Below, in pieces: positions 53,577 to 60,252 of a stretch of 60,252 bases of DNA. The notes below the pieces were generated by a model, which had not been told where the DNA came from, made no database searches, and worked only from the letters and a program-made list of their open reading frames with translations. Origin of the DNA: Ruminiclostridium sp. (GTDB taxonomy: Bacteria > Bacillota > Clostridia > Oscillospirales > Ruminococcaceae). Every line of letters begins with the position of its first letter. Within the stretch, counting starts at the first letter, position 1. The DNA lies in assembly GCA_017942025.1 (NCBI GenBank), contig JAGAVH010000011.1, positions 1-60,252 of the forward strand, read 5' to 3'. The position numbers were made by a program, and so were the translations under genes.

Positions 53577-53605
53577 TTGACTTTTACTATTTAATATGCT
53601 AATTA
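53577..53605 (+). promoter_or_regulatory. Promoter of the XRE/TPR regulator gene
   Basis: TTGACT (53577-53582), 17-base spacer, TAATTA (53600-53605). It shares TTGACTTTT and TTTAATATG with the promoter at 54994. An inverted repeat TATTAAAT / ATTTAATA (53563-53597) overlaps it and could be an operator. Confidence 0.5.
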
Positions 53606-53757
53606 GCCCCAATATAAAGCAAACGAAGAAATATTCAAACAATACTTGAGAGAACTCCCATCAGCAGTTATTGACTTTGCTTATGCATTATTATAAAATA
53701 TAATCAGAAATTGCGCAGTTTTTATTCGATTGACAAGTTTGAAAGGAGAAAAAACTT

Positions 53758-54915
53758 ATGGTTGACTTGAAAATTTCAGAAGTGATTCTTCGTGAACGCC
53801 AAAAGAACAAACTGACGCAGGAAGAACTGGCATCAAAGCTTGGTGTATCTGCGCAGGCTGTATCCAATTGGGAGCGAGGTGGATACCCCGATATTGTTTT
53901 GTTACCACAGATTGCCAATTTTTTTCATATTACTGTAGATGAACTTATTGGTAACGATGAGGCAACTAAACAAGCGGATATAGAAAGCTTTAAGAAACGT
54001 TACGGAGTGCATAGCAGCCCTGACTCGCTTGCACTTGCCAAGGAGTATTATAGAAAATATCCGAATGATTTTGAGGTATGCGAGTTATTGGCATTTGCCA
54101 TTCACAATAACACAGATACTCGCAAGGAAAATCATCATTTGCTTAAAGAAGTATGCGAAAAGATTCTGAATGAATGCACGTGGGAGCATACGCGGCAAAA
54201 TGCCATTGAGATTTATTCCATGAACTGCACAGATGAGGAATGGCAGGAATCATGGCAGTCAAAATGTCCTGCATTTTATTCAAATCAAGCCGATGAAATT
54301 CTTGAAGAACGACATTGGGTGGCACGAAATTCTGTGGCATATCAAAACCAGAATTCCGCCAACAGCCTTATGATACTGTTGCATTTTCTTGGTCGTGAGT
54401 ATATGAAATACTTTGCTCCTGATAATGGTATGCTGTTTGATGCTCCTGACCGAACAGTGATGCTGATGGATATCAGAATGCGTGTCATGGATGCACTTTC
54501 GGCAGATGGAAAAATTCCTGACGTGTTTCTGGGTGCGTATGCGGATATTATGCTCAAAAAAGCAGGTGCATTGATTGGCAGCGGACGGCTTGATGAGGGC
54601 TTTGCAGAGCTTAATCAGGCGTTTGTACTGTACGAAAGATGGATTAAAATTCCTAACGGAACACTATTAGGCTTTGGTGAACCCGATCTGTTTAGCGGTG
54701 CGAAGATCAACAAGTGCGATTCAGCCAATCGTGTTGAGATTTATATGCCCGACGGAAGCAAGACCTGGTGTCCGTATATGTGGTTATTCTGGCAATTGCC
54801 AAGTGACATTCTGAAATACATGGAGTCGTGGCCATGGTTTGATGATGTTCGGGGTGAAGAACGCTTCAAGGCGTATATCGAAAGGGCAAGAGAGTTGTCT
54901 GAAAATACCAAGTGA
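53758..54915 (+). CDS. XRE-family regulator with helical C-terminal region
   Basis: A 385-aa protein. Residues 5-65 are a Cro/CI helix-turn-helix (LTQEELASKLGVSAQAVSNWERG). The remaining 320 residues are helical and TPR-like (LALAKEYYRKYPNDFEVCELLAFA), ending in a Trp-rich region. Such proteins often sense a peptide or metabolite and control neighbouring cargo. GAAAGGAG precedes the ATG. Confidence 0.85.
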   Translation: MVDLKISEVILRERQKNKLTQEELASKLGVSAQAVSNWERGGYPDIVLLPQIANFFHITVDELIGNDEATKQADIESFKKRYGVHSSPDSLALAKEYYRKYPNDFEVCELLAFAIHNNTDTRKENHHLLKEVCEKILNECTWEHTRQNAIEIYSMNCTDEEWQESWQSKCPAFYSNQADEILEERHWVARNSVAYQNQNSANSLMILLHFLGREYMKYFAPDNGMLFDAPDRTVMLMDIRMRVMDALSADGKIPDVFLGAYADIMLKKAGALIGSGRLDEGFAELNQAFVLYERWIKIPNGTLLGFGEPDLFSGAKINKCDSANRVEIYMPDGSKTWCPYMWLFWQLPSDILKYMESWPWFDDVRGEERFKAYIERARELSENTK

Positions 54916-54922
54916 ATGAAAC

Positions 54923-54960
54923 CACCGCCGAGAATAACATTTTAGTCACTCTCGGCGGTG
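54923..54960. terminator. Hairpin after the XRE/TPR gene
   Basis: CACCGCCGAGA (54923-54933) pairs perfectly with TCTCGGCGGTG (54950-54960). There is no U tract, so it may be a processing or stabilising structure instead. Confidence 0.55.
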
Positions 54961-54993
54961 TAAAGTCATAAACAAAGAAGATAATAAAAGTTC

Positions 54994-55022
54994 TTGACTT
55001 TTGTACTTTAATATGTTAAACT
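54994..55022 (+). promoter_or_regulatory. Promoter of the 55058 gene
   Basis: TTGACT (54994-54999), 17-base spacer, TAAACT (55017-55022). It is similar base by base to the promoter at 53577. Confidence 0.6.
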
Positions 55023-55057
55023 CTAATTGTAACAGAAATTGCGAAAGGAGTTTACTT

Positions 55058-55492
55058 ATGGAGAAAATCAGACAAGTATGGTGCGAAGAAGATAACCGCT
55101 ACTACCCCGAAATTAAGGTTGAGAACGGCAGGACTTACAAGCTGGACGAAGAAAAATTCGTATATCTTGAACAGCTCGACCTCGGCTTAACCGACGAAGA
55201 ACAGGAACTTATGGAAAACCCTGTTGACCGCTGGGGACAAGAGTGGCGAAGATTTATGCAGACGAATTACCCCGAAGAAATACCATCTCTGCAAGGTAGG
55301 TTCAAATGGGAGATAATACCCCGACAGATAGACAAGGAATGTTGGCAGATGTGGGAGTTGCTACGAAAACAGTATGCGGCAAAAAATCCAAGACCTACAA
55401 CATTCACCGAAATTGCGGAATGGGAAAAAACACGAACGTTTATTATCGAACACGAAATTATGGAGCAGTTGGTTTTACAGTACAGGGCATAA
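55058..55492 (+). CDS. Hypothetical protein, weakly TnpV-like
   Basis: A 144-aa acidic, Trp-rich protein (VWCEEDNRYYPEI, WGQEWRRFMQ, CWQMWELLRKQY, IIEHEIMEQLVLQYR). The layout resembles TnpV-type proteins of Clostridia transposons, but the match is weak. AAAGGAG precedes ATG 55058. Confidence 0.65.
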   Translation: MEKIRQVWCEEDNRYYPEIKVENGRTYKLDEEKFVYLEQLDLGLTDEEQELMENPVDRWGQEWRRFMQTNYPEEIPSLQGRFKWEIIPRQIDKECWQMWELLRKQYAAKNPRPTTFTEIAEWEKTRTFIIEHEIMEQLVLQYRA

Positions 55493-55496
55493 AGAC

Positions 55497-55532
55497 AAAA
55501 CAGCAGGGATTGAATCTCTGCTGTTTTGCTTT
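55497..55532 (+). terminator. Terminator after the 55058 gene
   Basis: AAAACAGCAG (55497-55506) pairs with CTGCTGTTTT (55518-55527), followed by GCTTTG. Confidence 0.75.
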
Positions 55533-55610
55533 GCGAAAAGGAATGTTTTTATTGAAATATAAGGAAATTTGTGATATTATAAAGATAGATAATTTTATGG
55601 GAGGTTGCTT

Positions 55611-56216
55611 ATGATAAACCGAATTATTACTGATATTTCAGATTACATATTTGTAGCCGATGAGCCGCAGAATGTTGATGTAATTTTTCTTCCCGGCGGT
55701 TCTCACCCACAGCAGCCCGAATATGCGGCGGAACTGTATCACAAAGGTTTTGCAAAGTGGCTTGTTCCGTCGGGCGGGATAAGCGTAAAAATGGAAAAGT
55801 GGCAGGGTGTTCGCTCCAAAGCAGAAACATATAACGGTGATTATCATTCCGATTGTGAATTTTTTACAGATGCGTTAATAAAAAACGGCGTACCTATGTC
55901 TGCAATTATTCAAGAAAATAAATCGGGACATACTCGTGATAACGCATTTCTTTCACGCCAAGTTATTGATGAAAAAGGGATAGAGATAAAGACAGCTATC
56001 ATTGTATGCAAAGCCTTTCACGCCCGCCGTTGTTTAATGCTTTATCAGATGGCGTTCCCTGATGTTGATATAAAGGTTTGTCCTGTTTATTGCTACAACA
56101 TAACAAAGGAAAACTGGTATCAGACGGAATACGGAACAGACAGAGTTTTAGGCGAGCTTGCACGCTGCGGAAATCAGTTTATTGGTGATATAAAGGATTA
56201 TCTTTCGCAACGATAA
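55611..56216 (+). CDS. DUF218 family protein (YdcF-like)
   Basis: A 201-aa protein with an N-terminal Rossmann-like DUF218 domain: DVIFLPGGSHPQQPEYAAELY, WLVPSGGIS, SGHTRDNAFLSRQVI and CKAFHARRCLMLYQ. In YdcF this fold binds S-adenosylmethionine; other members act in envelope processes. ATG 55611 with GGGAGG upstream. First gene of the colinear cargo row ending at 59322. Confidence 0.86.
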   Translation: MINRIITDISDYIFVADEPQNVDVIFLPGGSHPQQPEYAAELYHKGFAKWLVPSGGISVKMEKWQGVRSKAETYNGDYHSDCEFFTDALIKNGVPMSAIIQENKSGHTRDNAFLSRQVIDEKGIEIKTAIIVCKAFHARRCLMLYQMAFPDVDIKVCPVYCYNITKENWYQTEYGTDRVLGELARCGNQFIGDIKDYLSQR

Positions 56217-56230
56217 ATCAAGGAGATAAT

Positions 56231-56929
56231 ATGAAAGTAATAGTTTTCGACATAGGCGGAACGCTTATGGAATACAAGAATATGCCGCTTTCGTGGCTAG
56301 ATTTCTACAAGGACGGTTTCCGTTATGTTTGTAGCGAGCTTTCGCTGAACATAACCGAAGATGACATTGCCAAGTCCTTTGAGGTGCTTAAAAGCTATAA
56401 TCCCCGTATCAATCCTCGTGAGGTCGATGTTACTCCTGAAGTGATTTTCAGTGAGGCTACGGCTCATTGGCAAGGAAAATTCGAGCTTTCCGATGTAATA
56501 AACAAATTTTATGAATCGATGAATTTAACAGCGTATATCTATCCCGAAACGCTTGATTTCTTGGACAAGCTGAAAGCAGAGGGATACATAATAGTGGCTC
56601 TGACCGATGTAGCAATCGGAATGCCCGATGAGCTGCACAAGAGCTATTTCCCCGAACTGCTGCCCTATTTTGATATGTATGTTTCTTCAATCTCTTGCGG
56701 CTATCGTAAGCCTAACCCAAAAGGGCTTTCAGACATTGCGGAGAATTTTGGTGTTGCCTCTTCTGAAATGATTATGATTGGCGATGAGGAAAAGGATATT
56801 AAAACTGCAAAGAGGTTTGGCTGCAAGTCTGTTCTGATTGCTAGAAGGGATAGAAACGTTGATTTCGGTCAGGATTATATGGTTACAGATTTGAACGGGC
56901 TTTGGGAGTTTTGCTGTGAACAATGCTGA
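56231..56929 (+). CDS. HAD-superfamily hydrolase
   Basis: A 232-aa HAD. Motif I is VFDIGGTLMEY (Gly in place of the second Asp), motif II VALTDVA, and motif IV MIGDEEKDIKTAKRFGCKS. The cap lies between about 15 and 95. It is 14 bases after the DUF218 gene with AAGGAG upstream. Substrate unknown; its neighbours suggest a phosphorylated nucleotide or sugar. Confidence 0.88.
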   Translation: MKVIVFDIGGTLMEYKNMPLSWLDFYKDGFRYVCSELSLNITEDDIAKSFEVLKSYNPRINPREVDVTPEVIFSEATAHWQGKFELSDVINKFYESMNLTAYIYPETLDFLDKLKAEGYIIVALTDVAIGMPDELHKSYFPELLPYFDMYVSSISCGYRKPNPKGLSDIAENFGVASSEMIMIGDEEKDIKTAKRFGCKSVLIARRDRNVDFGQDYMVTDLNGLWEFCCEQC

Positions 56930-56994
56930 AAGAACAAAAATAAAAGAGGCTGAAGAGTGGAATAGCAACTTAAATAAATAGCAGGAGTGATAAA

Positions 56995-57450
56995 GTGAGC
57001 TACATTTCAAATTTGAGAAAATATATCGGTCACGAACCGTTGATAAATATCGGTGCAACTGTAATCGTAATGAACGATAAAAACGAAATACTCTTGAATT
57101 TGCGTTCTGATACTAATACTTGGGGCATAATCGGTGGCGGTATGGAGCTCGGAGAAAGTCTTGAGGAAACCGCTGCCCGTGAACTTAAGGAAGAAGCTAA
57201 TCTTACCGCAGAACGCTTTGAACTTATTGATTTGCTGTCAGGCAAAGATTTGTATTTCAAATATCCCAATGGTGATGAAACATATACAGTAATTGCATTG
57301 TATCGTGCTATTGGTATATCAGGTAAATTAAAAATTAATGATGACGAGAGTTGCAAACTTCAATATTTCCCTACTGATAAGCTACCGCCTCTTGAAAGTC
57401 GTGCGGAATATGTGATAAATAAAATAAGGAATAAGTTGTGGGTTTCTTAA
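56995..57450 (+). CDS. Nudix hydrolase
   Basis: A 151-aa protein with a complete Nudix box at about residues 43-65 (GGGMELGESLEETAARELKE then EANL). INIGATVIVMNDKNEILLNLR is the typical preceding strand pair. Start GTG 56995 with CAGGAGTG upstream. Substrate not readable. Confidence 0.9.
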   Translation: MSYISNLRKYIGHEPLINIGATVIVMNDKNEILLNLRSDTNTWGIIGGGMELGESLEETAARELKEEANLTAERFELIDLLSGKDLYFKYPNGDETYTVIALYRAIGISGKLKINDDESCKLQYFPTDKLPPLESRAEYVINKIRNKLWVS

Positions 57451-57493
57451 TTTTATTGTTATAATATAATTCATATATGAAAGAGGTACTGAA

Positions 57494-57850
57494 ATGACAA
57501 ACGAACAGAGAGCAGAAAAAATTATTCAAAAATATGGATTTGATTTCAATAATATTTCTAAATCAGAAATAATCAGCCTTATTGAAAATGAAATTGTAAA
57601 TTATCAATCAGGAAGTTCTGAATACATTCGTCTATTATGTGGGTACTTGTATTGCTTGGGTGATGAAACAGATGTTGCTCTGATTGAAAAAGCAAAATAT
57701 AAAATTAATATGGATGTAGGTTGTATGATTGACATTGAATGGATTGAAAGTCTGAACGGCGTGAAAAGCGAATATGTTCGTCCAAGAAACGAAATAATAG
57801 ATGATTTTATAAGCTACTATAAAAATTTCAAAGCTGATGACGAATGGTAA
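57494..57850 (+). CDS. Hypothetical 118-aa protein in the cargo row
   Basis: An acidic, helical, A/T-rich gene product without a recognised domain. It has no membrane segment. Its size, acidity and place between two Nudix genes upstream of a RES protein make an inhibitor or immunity role conceivable, but nothing in the sequence proves it. GAAAGAGG upstream of ATG 57494. Confidence 0.7.
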   Translation: MTNEQRAEKIIQKYGFDFNNISKSEIISLIENEIVNYQSGSSEYIRLLCGYLYCLGDETDVALIEKAKYKINMDVGCMIDIEWIESLNGVKSEYVRPRNEIIDDFISYYKNFKADDEW

Positions 57851-57868
57851 AAAAGGAGTACATAGTTT

Positions 57869-58387
57869 ATGGATATCAACTTTTGTGCACAATGCGGCAA
57901 ACAGCTTACATACAAGACAATCGGTGATGAGGGTGAGCAGAAATATTGCGAATGCTGCAACAAATTCTACTTCGATAATCCTGCAAGCTGCGTGCTTGTG
58001 GCAATCATCAACGAGAATAATCAGGTGCTTCTGCTGAAACAGAATTATATCTCCGCAAAGAATTACACGCTCTGCTCTGGATATCTGAAAAAGGGCGATA
58101 CTCTCGAAGAAACCGTTGCTCGTGAGGTATTCGAAGAAACAGGACAACGTGTAATTTCTTGCGAATATGTGCAGAGCTACTATTTCGCACCAAAAAATCT
58201 TATTATGACAGGCTTCATCGCTTATGTCAAGGCGAGCGAGTTCGGCAGCTCCAACGAGGTTGACGGTCTTGTGTGGGTTGATTTGGACAAGGCTGTTACA
58301 TTGGTTGAAAGGGAGAATAATTATTCGGGATTACATTTGGAGAGATGTGTTGATATTATAAAACAGAAAGGGAAATTAGATGTATGA
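57869..58387 (+). CDS. Zinc-ribbon Nudix hydrolase (NudC-like layout)
   Basis: A 172-aa protein. Residues 1-35 form a zinc ribbon (FCAQCGKQL ... YCECCNKFYFDNPAS), and residues about 72-94 the Nudix box (GYLKKGDTLEETVAREVFEE then TGQ). A ribbon before the Nudix domain is the layout of NADH pyrophosphatases, though the NudC SQPWPFPQS-type motif is absent. Its stop overlaps the start of the RES gene (ATGA), so the two are translationally coupled. Confidence 0.88.
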   Translation: MDINFCAQCGKQLTYKTIGDEGEQKYCECCNKFYFDNPASCVLVAIINENNQVLLLKQNYISAKNYTLCSGYLKKGDTLEETVAREVFEETGQRVISCEYVQSYYFAPKNLIMTGFIAYVKASEFGSSNEVDGLVWVDLDKAVTLVERENNYSGLHLERCVDIIKQKGKLDV

Positions 58388-59322
58388 AAGCAAGGATACC
58401 TAACAATCACAATTATAGTTTTTTAATTAATGAGAAAAGCATAGAACATTCTATGCAAATAATGCATAGCACTTGGAATGAACTACGTACTGAAATTGCT
58501 CAAAAGAAGTTCAAATATAACGATACTGATTCTGCACTAAAAGTAACTTTTTTAAAGCAGTTTAATGATTGGTTTCAAAATATAGGAAAAAAAGAAATGA
58601 GTATTTCTTTTCAAAACTATTTCAAGAATATAGTTGCGGGACGTGGAACGATTATCGAATCGAGTGAACCAGCTACTAAACCATTATATGATCGTTTTAT
58701 CCCAAAATCAGAGTTTATAAAAGATGATAACAGATTTAGTCCTTCGGGAGTAGAGTGGTTATATTTAGCTGTTGGAAAATCGGAAGACTTAATTATAGAA
58801 TGTGCTGAAAAAGAACGTCGAGTAAAAAAAGGAGAACGTTTTGGTTTTTGTAATTTTAAGCTAAATGAGACTTACAATGATTTAAGAATTGTAGACCTTA
58901 CTATCGCCGATAATATGTCATATGACGATATAAATAATATGTTACGCACTCTTTACGATAAAAAATATAACAAAGCAGCGAAAGCCGTCAGCAGATACGG
59001 ATATACATTATATGGTCGCTATCAATGCAAGCAAATCTGTGGAGATGAGGATACGAAAGAAGAATTTACAAAATGGTTATTGTATATGTATGCTAAAATG
59101 ATGTCTGAAAATTTATTTGTACCTATTGAAACAGATGATAAAAAATTAGAATATGCTCCATTTCAAACTCTTGCAACATATTTCCAAAAAGAGGGATTTG
59201 ACGGAATCGTTTATTCAAGCACAGTATGTCCATCTGCCAAGAATATAGTGCTGTTTGACAAAATATATGCTAATCCTTATGGTGAAGTGCGTGATTACAT
59301 TGTTTCATCATCGAACGAATGA
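58384..59322 (+). CDS. RES-domain protein (putative NAD-consuming toxin)
   Basis: A 312-aa protein. The RES core starts near residue 115: NRFSPSGVEWLYLAVG supplies Arg117 and Tyr127, and LIIECAE supplies Glu139. The C-terminal YAPFQTLATYFQKEGFDGIV followed by YSS (Ser278/279) and NIVLFD completes it. These match in order and spacing the Arg-Tyr-Glu-Ser set described for RES toxins, which degrade NAD. About 110 N-terminal residues are extra. There is no Xre/MbcA-type antitoxin beside it. The gene is very A/T-rich, unlike the backbone, suggesting separate acquisition. Confidence 0.75.
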   Translation: MKARIPNNHNYSFLINEKSIEHSMQIMHSTWNELRTEIAQKKFKYNDTDSALKVTFLKQFNDWFQNIGKKEMSISFQNYFKNIVAGRGTIIESSEPATKPLYDRFIPKSEFIKDDNRFSPSGVEWLYLAVGKSEDLIIECAEKERRVKKGERFGFCNFKLNETYNDLRIVDLTIADNMSYDDINNMLRTLYDKKYNKAAKAVSRYGYTLYGRYQCKQICGDEDTKEEFTKWLLYMYAKMMSENLFVPIETDDKKLEYAPFQTLATYFQKEGFDGIVYSSTVCPSAKNIVLFDKIYANPYGEVRDYIVSSSNE

Positions 59323-59393
59323 GGCTATAAAACAAAAACAGCGAAATTCTCCGCTGCTCCAATGATTATAACTTGTAAAAGATACGCCGTAAA

Positions 59394-59414
59394 TTGTTCT
59401 TTATTTGTTCTTTA
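59394..59414. promoter_or_regulatory. Putative integrase arm-type sites, right end
   Basis: TTGTTCTTTA at 59394-59403 and 59405-59414, 11 bases apart, mirroring the left-end pair at 48700. The rest of the 350-base gap (59323-59672) holds the att site, a terminator and the second element's repeats. Confidence 0.55.
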
Positions 59415-59532
59415 AAGTTGCAAAAAAGTTCAAAAAGTTACGAAATCACCGCTTTTTGAAATATGCCACAAACGGCTTTATAATGCGGTTTTCTCGGATA
59501 GTTCAGAAACACACAAAAAGTCGTGGGGGATT

Positions 59533-59555
59533 TTCGATTCCCGTACGGGTCACCA
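59533..59555. other. Right attachment site (att), junction of two elements
   Basis: Perfect 23-bp copy of the tRNA-Glu 3' end (48609-48631). The upstream sequence GTGGGGGATT is not tRNA-like, so no second tRNA exists here. A second integrase follows, so this site is also the left end of another element. Confidence 0.88.
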
Positions 59556-59563
59556 CACACGCT

Positions 59564-59612
59564 TGCTTACATTTGGCTTTATACAGCCATTTGTAAGCAT
59601 TTATTTTTTCTT
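59564..59612 (+). terminator. Terminator at the left end of the second element
   Basis: TGCTTACA (59564-59571) and GGCT pair with AGCC and TGTAAGCA (59592-59599), followed by TTTATTTTTTC. It is the counterpart of 48641-48682 in the same position relative to the att core. Confidence 0.75.
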
Positions 59613-59622
59613 GGTTTCCGTT

Positions 59623-59675
59623 TTGGTCTTTATTTGGTCTTTATTTCGAAAATTTGGTCTTTATAGTGGTCTTTA
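59623..59675. promoter_or_regulatory. Putative arm-type sites of the second element
   Basis: TTGGTCTTTA at 59623, 59634 and 59654, and GTGGTCTTTA at 59666. The first two are 11 bases apart, as in element 1, but with GG replacing GT, consistent with a related integrase of different specificity. Confidence 0.5.
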
Positions 59676-60252
59676 CGCAGGTAGTTGAGATTTGTCAGCT
59701 CCCTGCTTTTTCTTTTGGTCAAATACCAAAGCCTCTGCGATTGCTTGGCTCGTTCTCGCCTGTGCCTCTTGGAACATATGACAGTAGATATTGCTCGTTG
59801 TTGAAACTTGAGCGTGTCCTAAATCTCCCGATACAGCAACCACATCCACGCCCGCATTGATTAAAAGGCTTGCGTGAAGATGTCGTAAAGAATGTATATC
59901 GCAAAATCGGAGATTATTGTTCTCACAGAACTCCGTAAACCAATAGTACGGCGTGTTGTTGTGCATAGGTCTACCGTCCCATTTGATGAACAGGCGGTCT
60001 GTATCCTGCCATTTGTCGCCCAGACGGGCACATTCTGCGTCCTGCTCCTGCTTTAACTCCCACAGCATATCCATAACGTGCTGCGGATATTTCTGCGTTC
60101 GCTGTGATTTTCTCGTCTTGGTAGTATCTGTGTAGATACCCTTATCTGCTGTGTAATTTGATGTTCTGCGGACTTTTATGGTATTATGCTCAAAGTCCAC
60201 ATCTTTCCATTCCAAACCGAGCAGCTCGCCTCTGCGGTAGCCGCTGTAAACA
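59673..60252 (-). CDS. int: Tyrosine recombinase integrase of a second element, 5' end beyond the window
   Basis: The frame is open to the window edge and gives VYSGYRRGELLGLEW (catalytic Arg), IHSLRHLHASLL (His-x-x-Arg with Leu in place of Phe), DLGHAQVSTT and NIYCHM (Tyr). It is clearly homologous to the 48752 integrase but diverged. Only the catalytic domain is visible. It lies next to the att site at 59533 in the same orientation. Confidence 0.92.
   Translation of the reverse strand, partial: VYSGYRRGELLGLEWKDVDFEHNTIKVRRTSNYTADKGIYTDTTKTRKSQRTQKYPQHVMDMLWELKQEQDAECARLGDKWQDTDRLFIKWDGRPMHNNTPYYWFTEFCENNNLRFCDIHSLRHLHASLLINAGVDVVAVSGDLGHAQVSTTSNIYCHMFQEAQARTSQAIAEALVFDQKKKQGADKSQLPA

Larger units (their letters stand above)
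48609..59555. mobile_element. Integrative mobilizable element in tRNA-Glu, about 10.9 kb
   Basis: Bounded by a perfect 23-bp direct repeat (48609-48631 and 59533-59555). The minus-strand backbone holds a tyrosine integrase, MobV relaxase with oriT, a replication-initiator-like gene and an excisionase-like gene. Plus-strand genes from 52570 to 59322 are cargo and regulation. No type IV secretion or coupling protein genes are present, so it would depend on a helper conjugative element. Confidence 0.88.

Noticed and set aside
58384-59322. Classical RES-Xre toxin-antitoxin pair
   Set aside because: No Xre or DUF2384 antitoxin gene is adjacent; the only XRE gene of the element is 3.5 kb away with a different C-terminus and its own terminator-like hairpin.
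48609-59555. Prophage
   Set aside because: No capsid, portal, terminase or tail genes; relaxase and oriT show a mobilizable element.

Overview
The window looks like a chromosome segment of a low-to-mid GC, spore-forming gut Clostridia, most likely of the Ruminococcaceae/Oscillospiraceae (Ruminococcus or [Eubacterium] siraeum-like). The grounds are the order asp23-nusB-xseAB-ispA-dxs-tlyA-nadK-argR-recN, the order dgt-dnaG-rpoD, spoVS next to a ymdB-type gene, a eukaryotic-type isocitrate dehydrogenase beside aconitase and rex, a GH130 mannosylglucose phosphorylase, many TTG starts and strong Shine-Dalgarno sequences. The genus is inferred from gene content, not from a search.

Layout. 1-140: the right end of an IS3-family element. 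180-9335: a long minus-strand operon for DNA repair, arginine control, NADP synthesis, isoprenoid synthesis and transcription antitermination. 9476-15885: minus strand, with a Mur-ligase-like remnant, spoVS, a ymdB-type phosphodiesterase, and two large envelope proteins with GHL10-like domains, one of them fused to a zinc amidase. 16200-20082: acn-icd-rex, followed by a candidate structured small RNA. 20469-28934: plus-strand housekeeping genes (uvrC, rsmD, coaD, yigZ-like, dgt, dnaG, rpoD, an Rrf2 regulator). 29117-30906: a PAP2/XRE/Nudix trio. 31058-33963: a redox-stress cluster (thioredoxin, Crp/Fnr regulator, thioredoxin reductase, desulfoferrodoxin, Bcp peroxiredoxin) in which two promoters carry the same GTGAC-N3-GTCAC operator at the same distance from the -10. 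34014-37080: AlkD-like protein, a chimeric acylphosphatase-like ORF, tRNA-Pro followed by two 184-bp repeats that each copy the 5' end of that tRNA, pyrE, and three 72-bp repeats. 37081-48326: a Y-family polymerase with its YolD-like partner, HAD, patatin, sirtuin, deaminase, flavin reductase, oxidoreductase, ribosome hibernation factor, GH130, DegV and AIM24-like genes. 48464-48631: tRNA-Met and tRNA-Glu.

48609-59555 is an integrative mobilizable element of about 10.9 kb inserted in the 3' end of tRNA-Glu. It has a 23-bp direct repeat at both ends, a tyrosine integrase, an excisionase-like gene, a replication-initiator-like gene, a MobV relaxase with a pMV158-type oriT, and no conjugation machinery. 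Its cargo on the plus strand is an XRE/TPR-type regulator, a small unknown gene, and a colinear row: DUF218, HAD phosphatase, Nudix, unknown 118-aa protein, zinc-ribbon Nudix and a RES-domain protein. RES domains are known NAD-consuming toxins. Here the gene has no Xre antitoxin and is translationally coupled to a Nudix hydrolase, so this cargo is the best candidate for an undescribed system. A second integrase of the same family, cut by the window end, lies just beyond the right attachment site, so two elements appear to sit in tandem at one tRNA gene.
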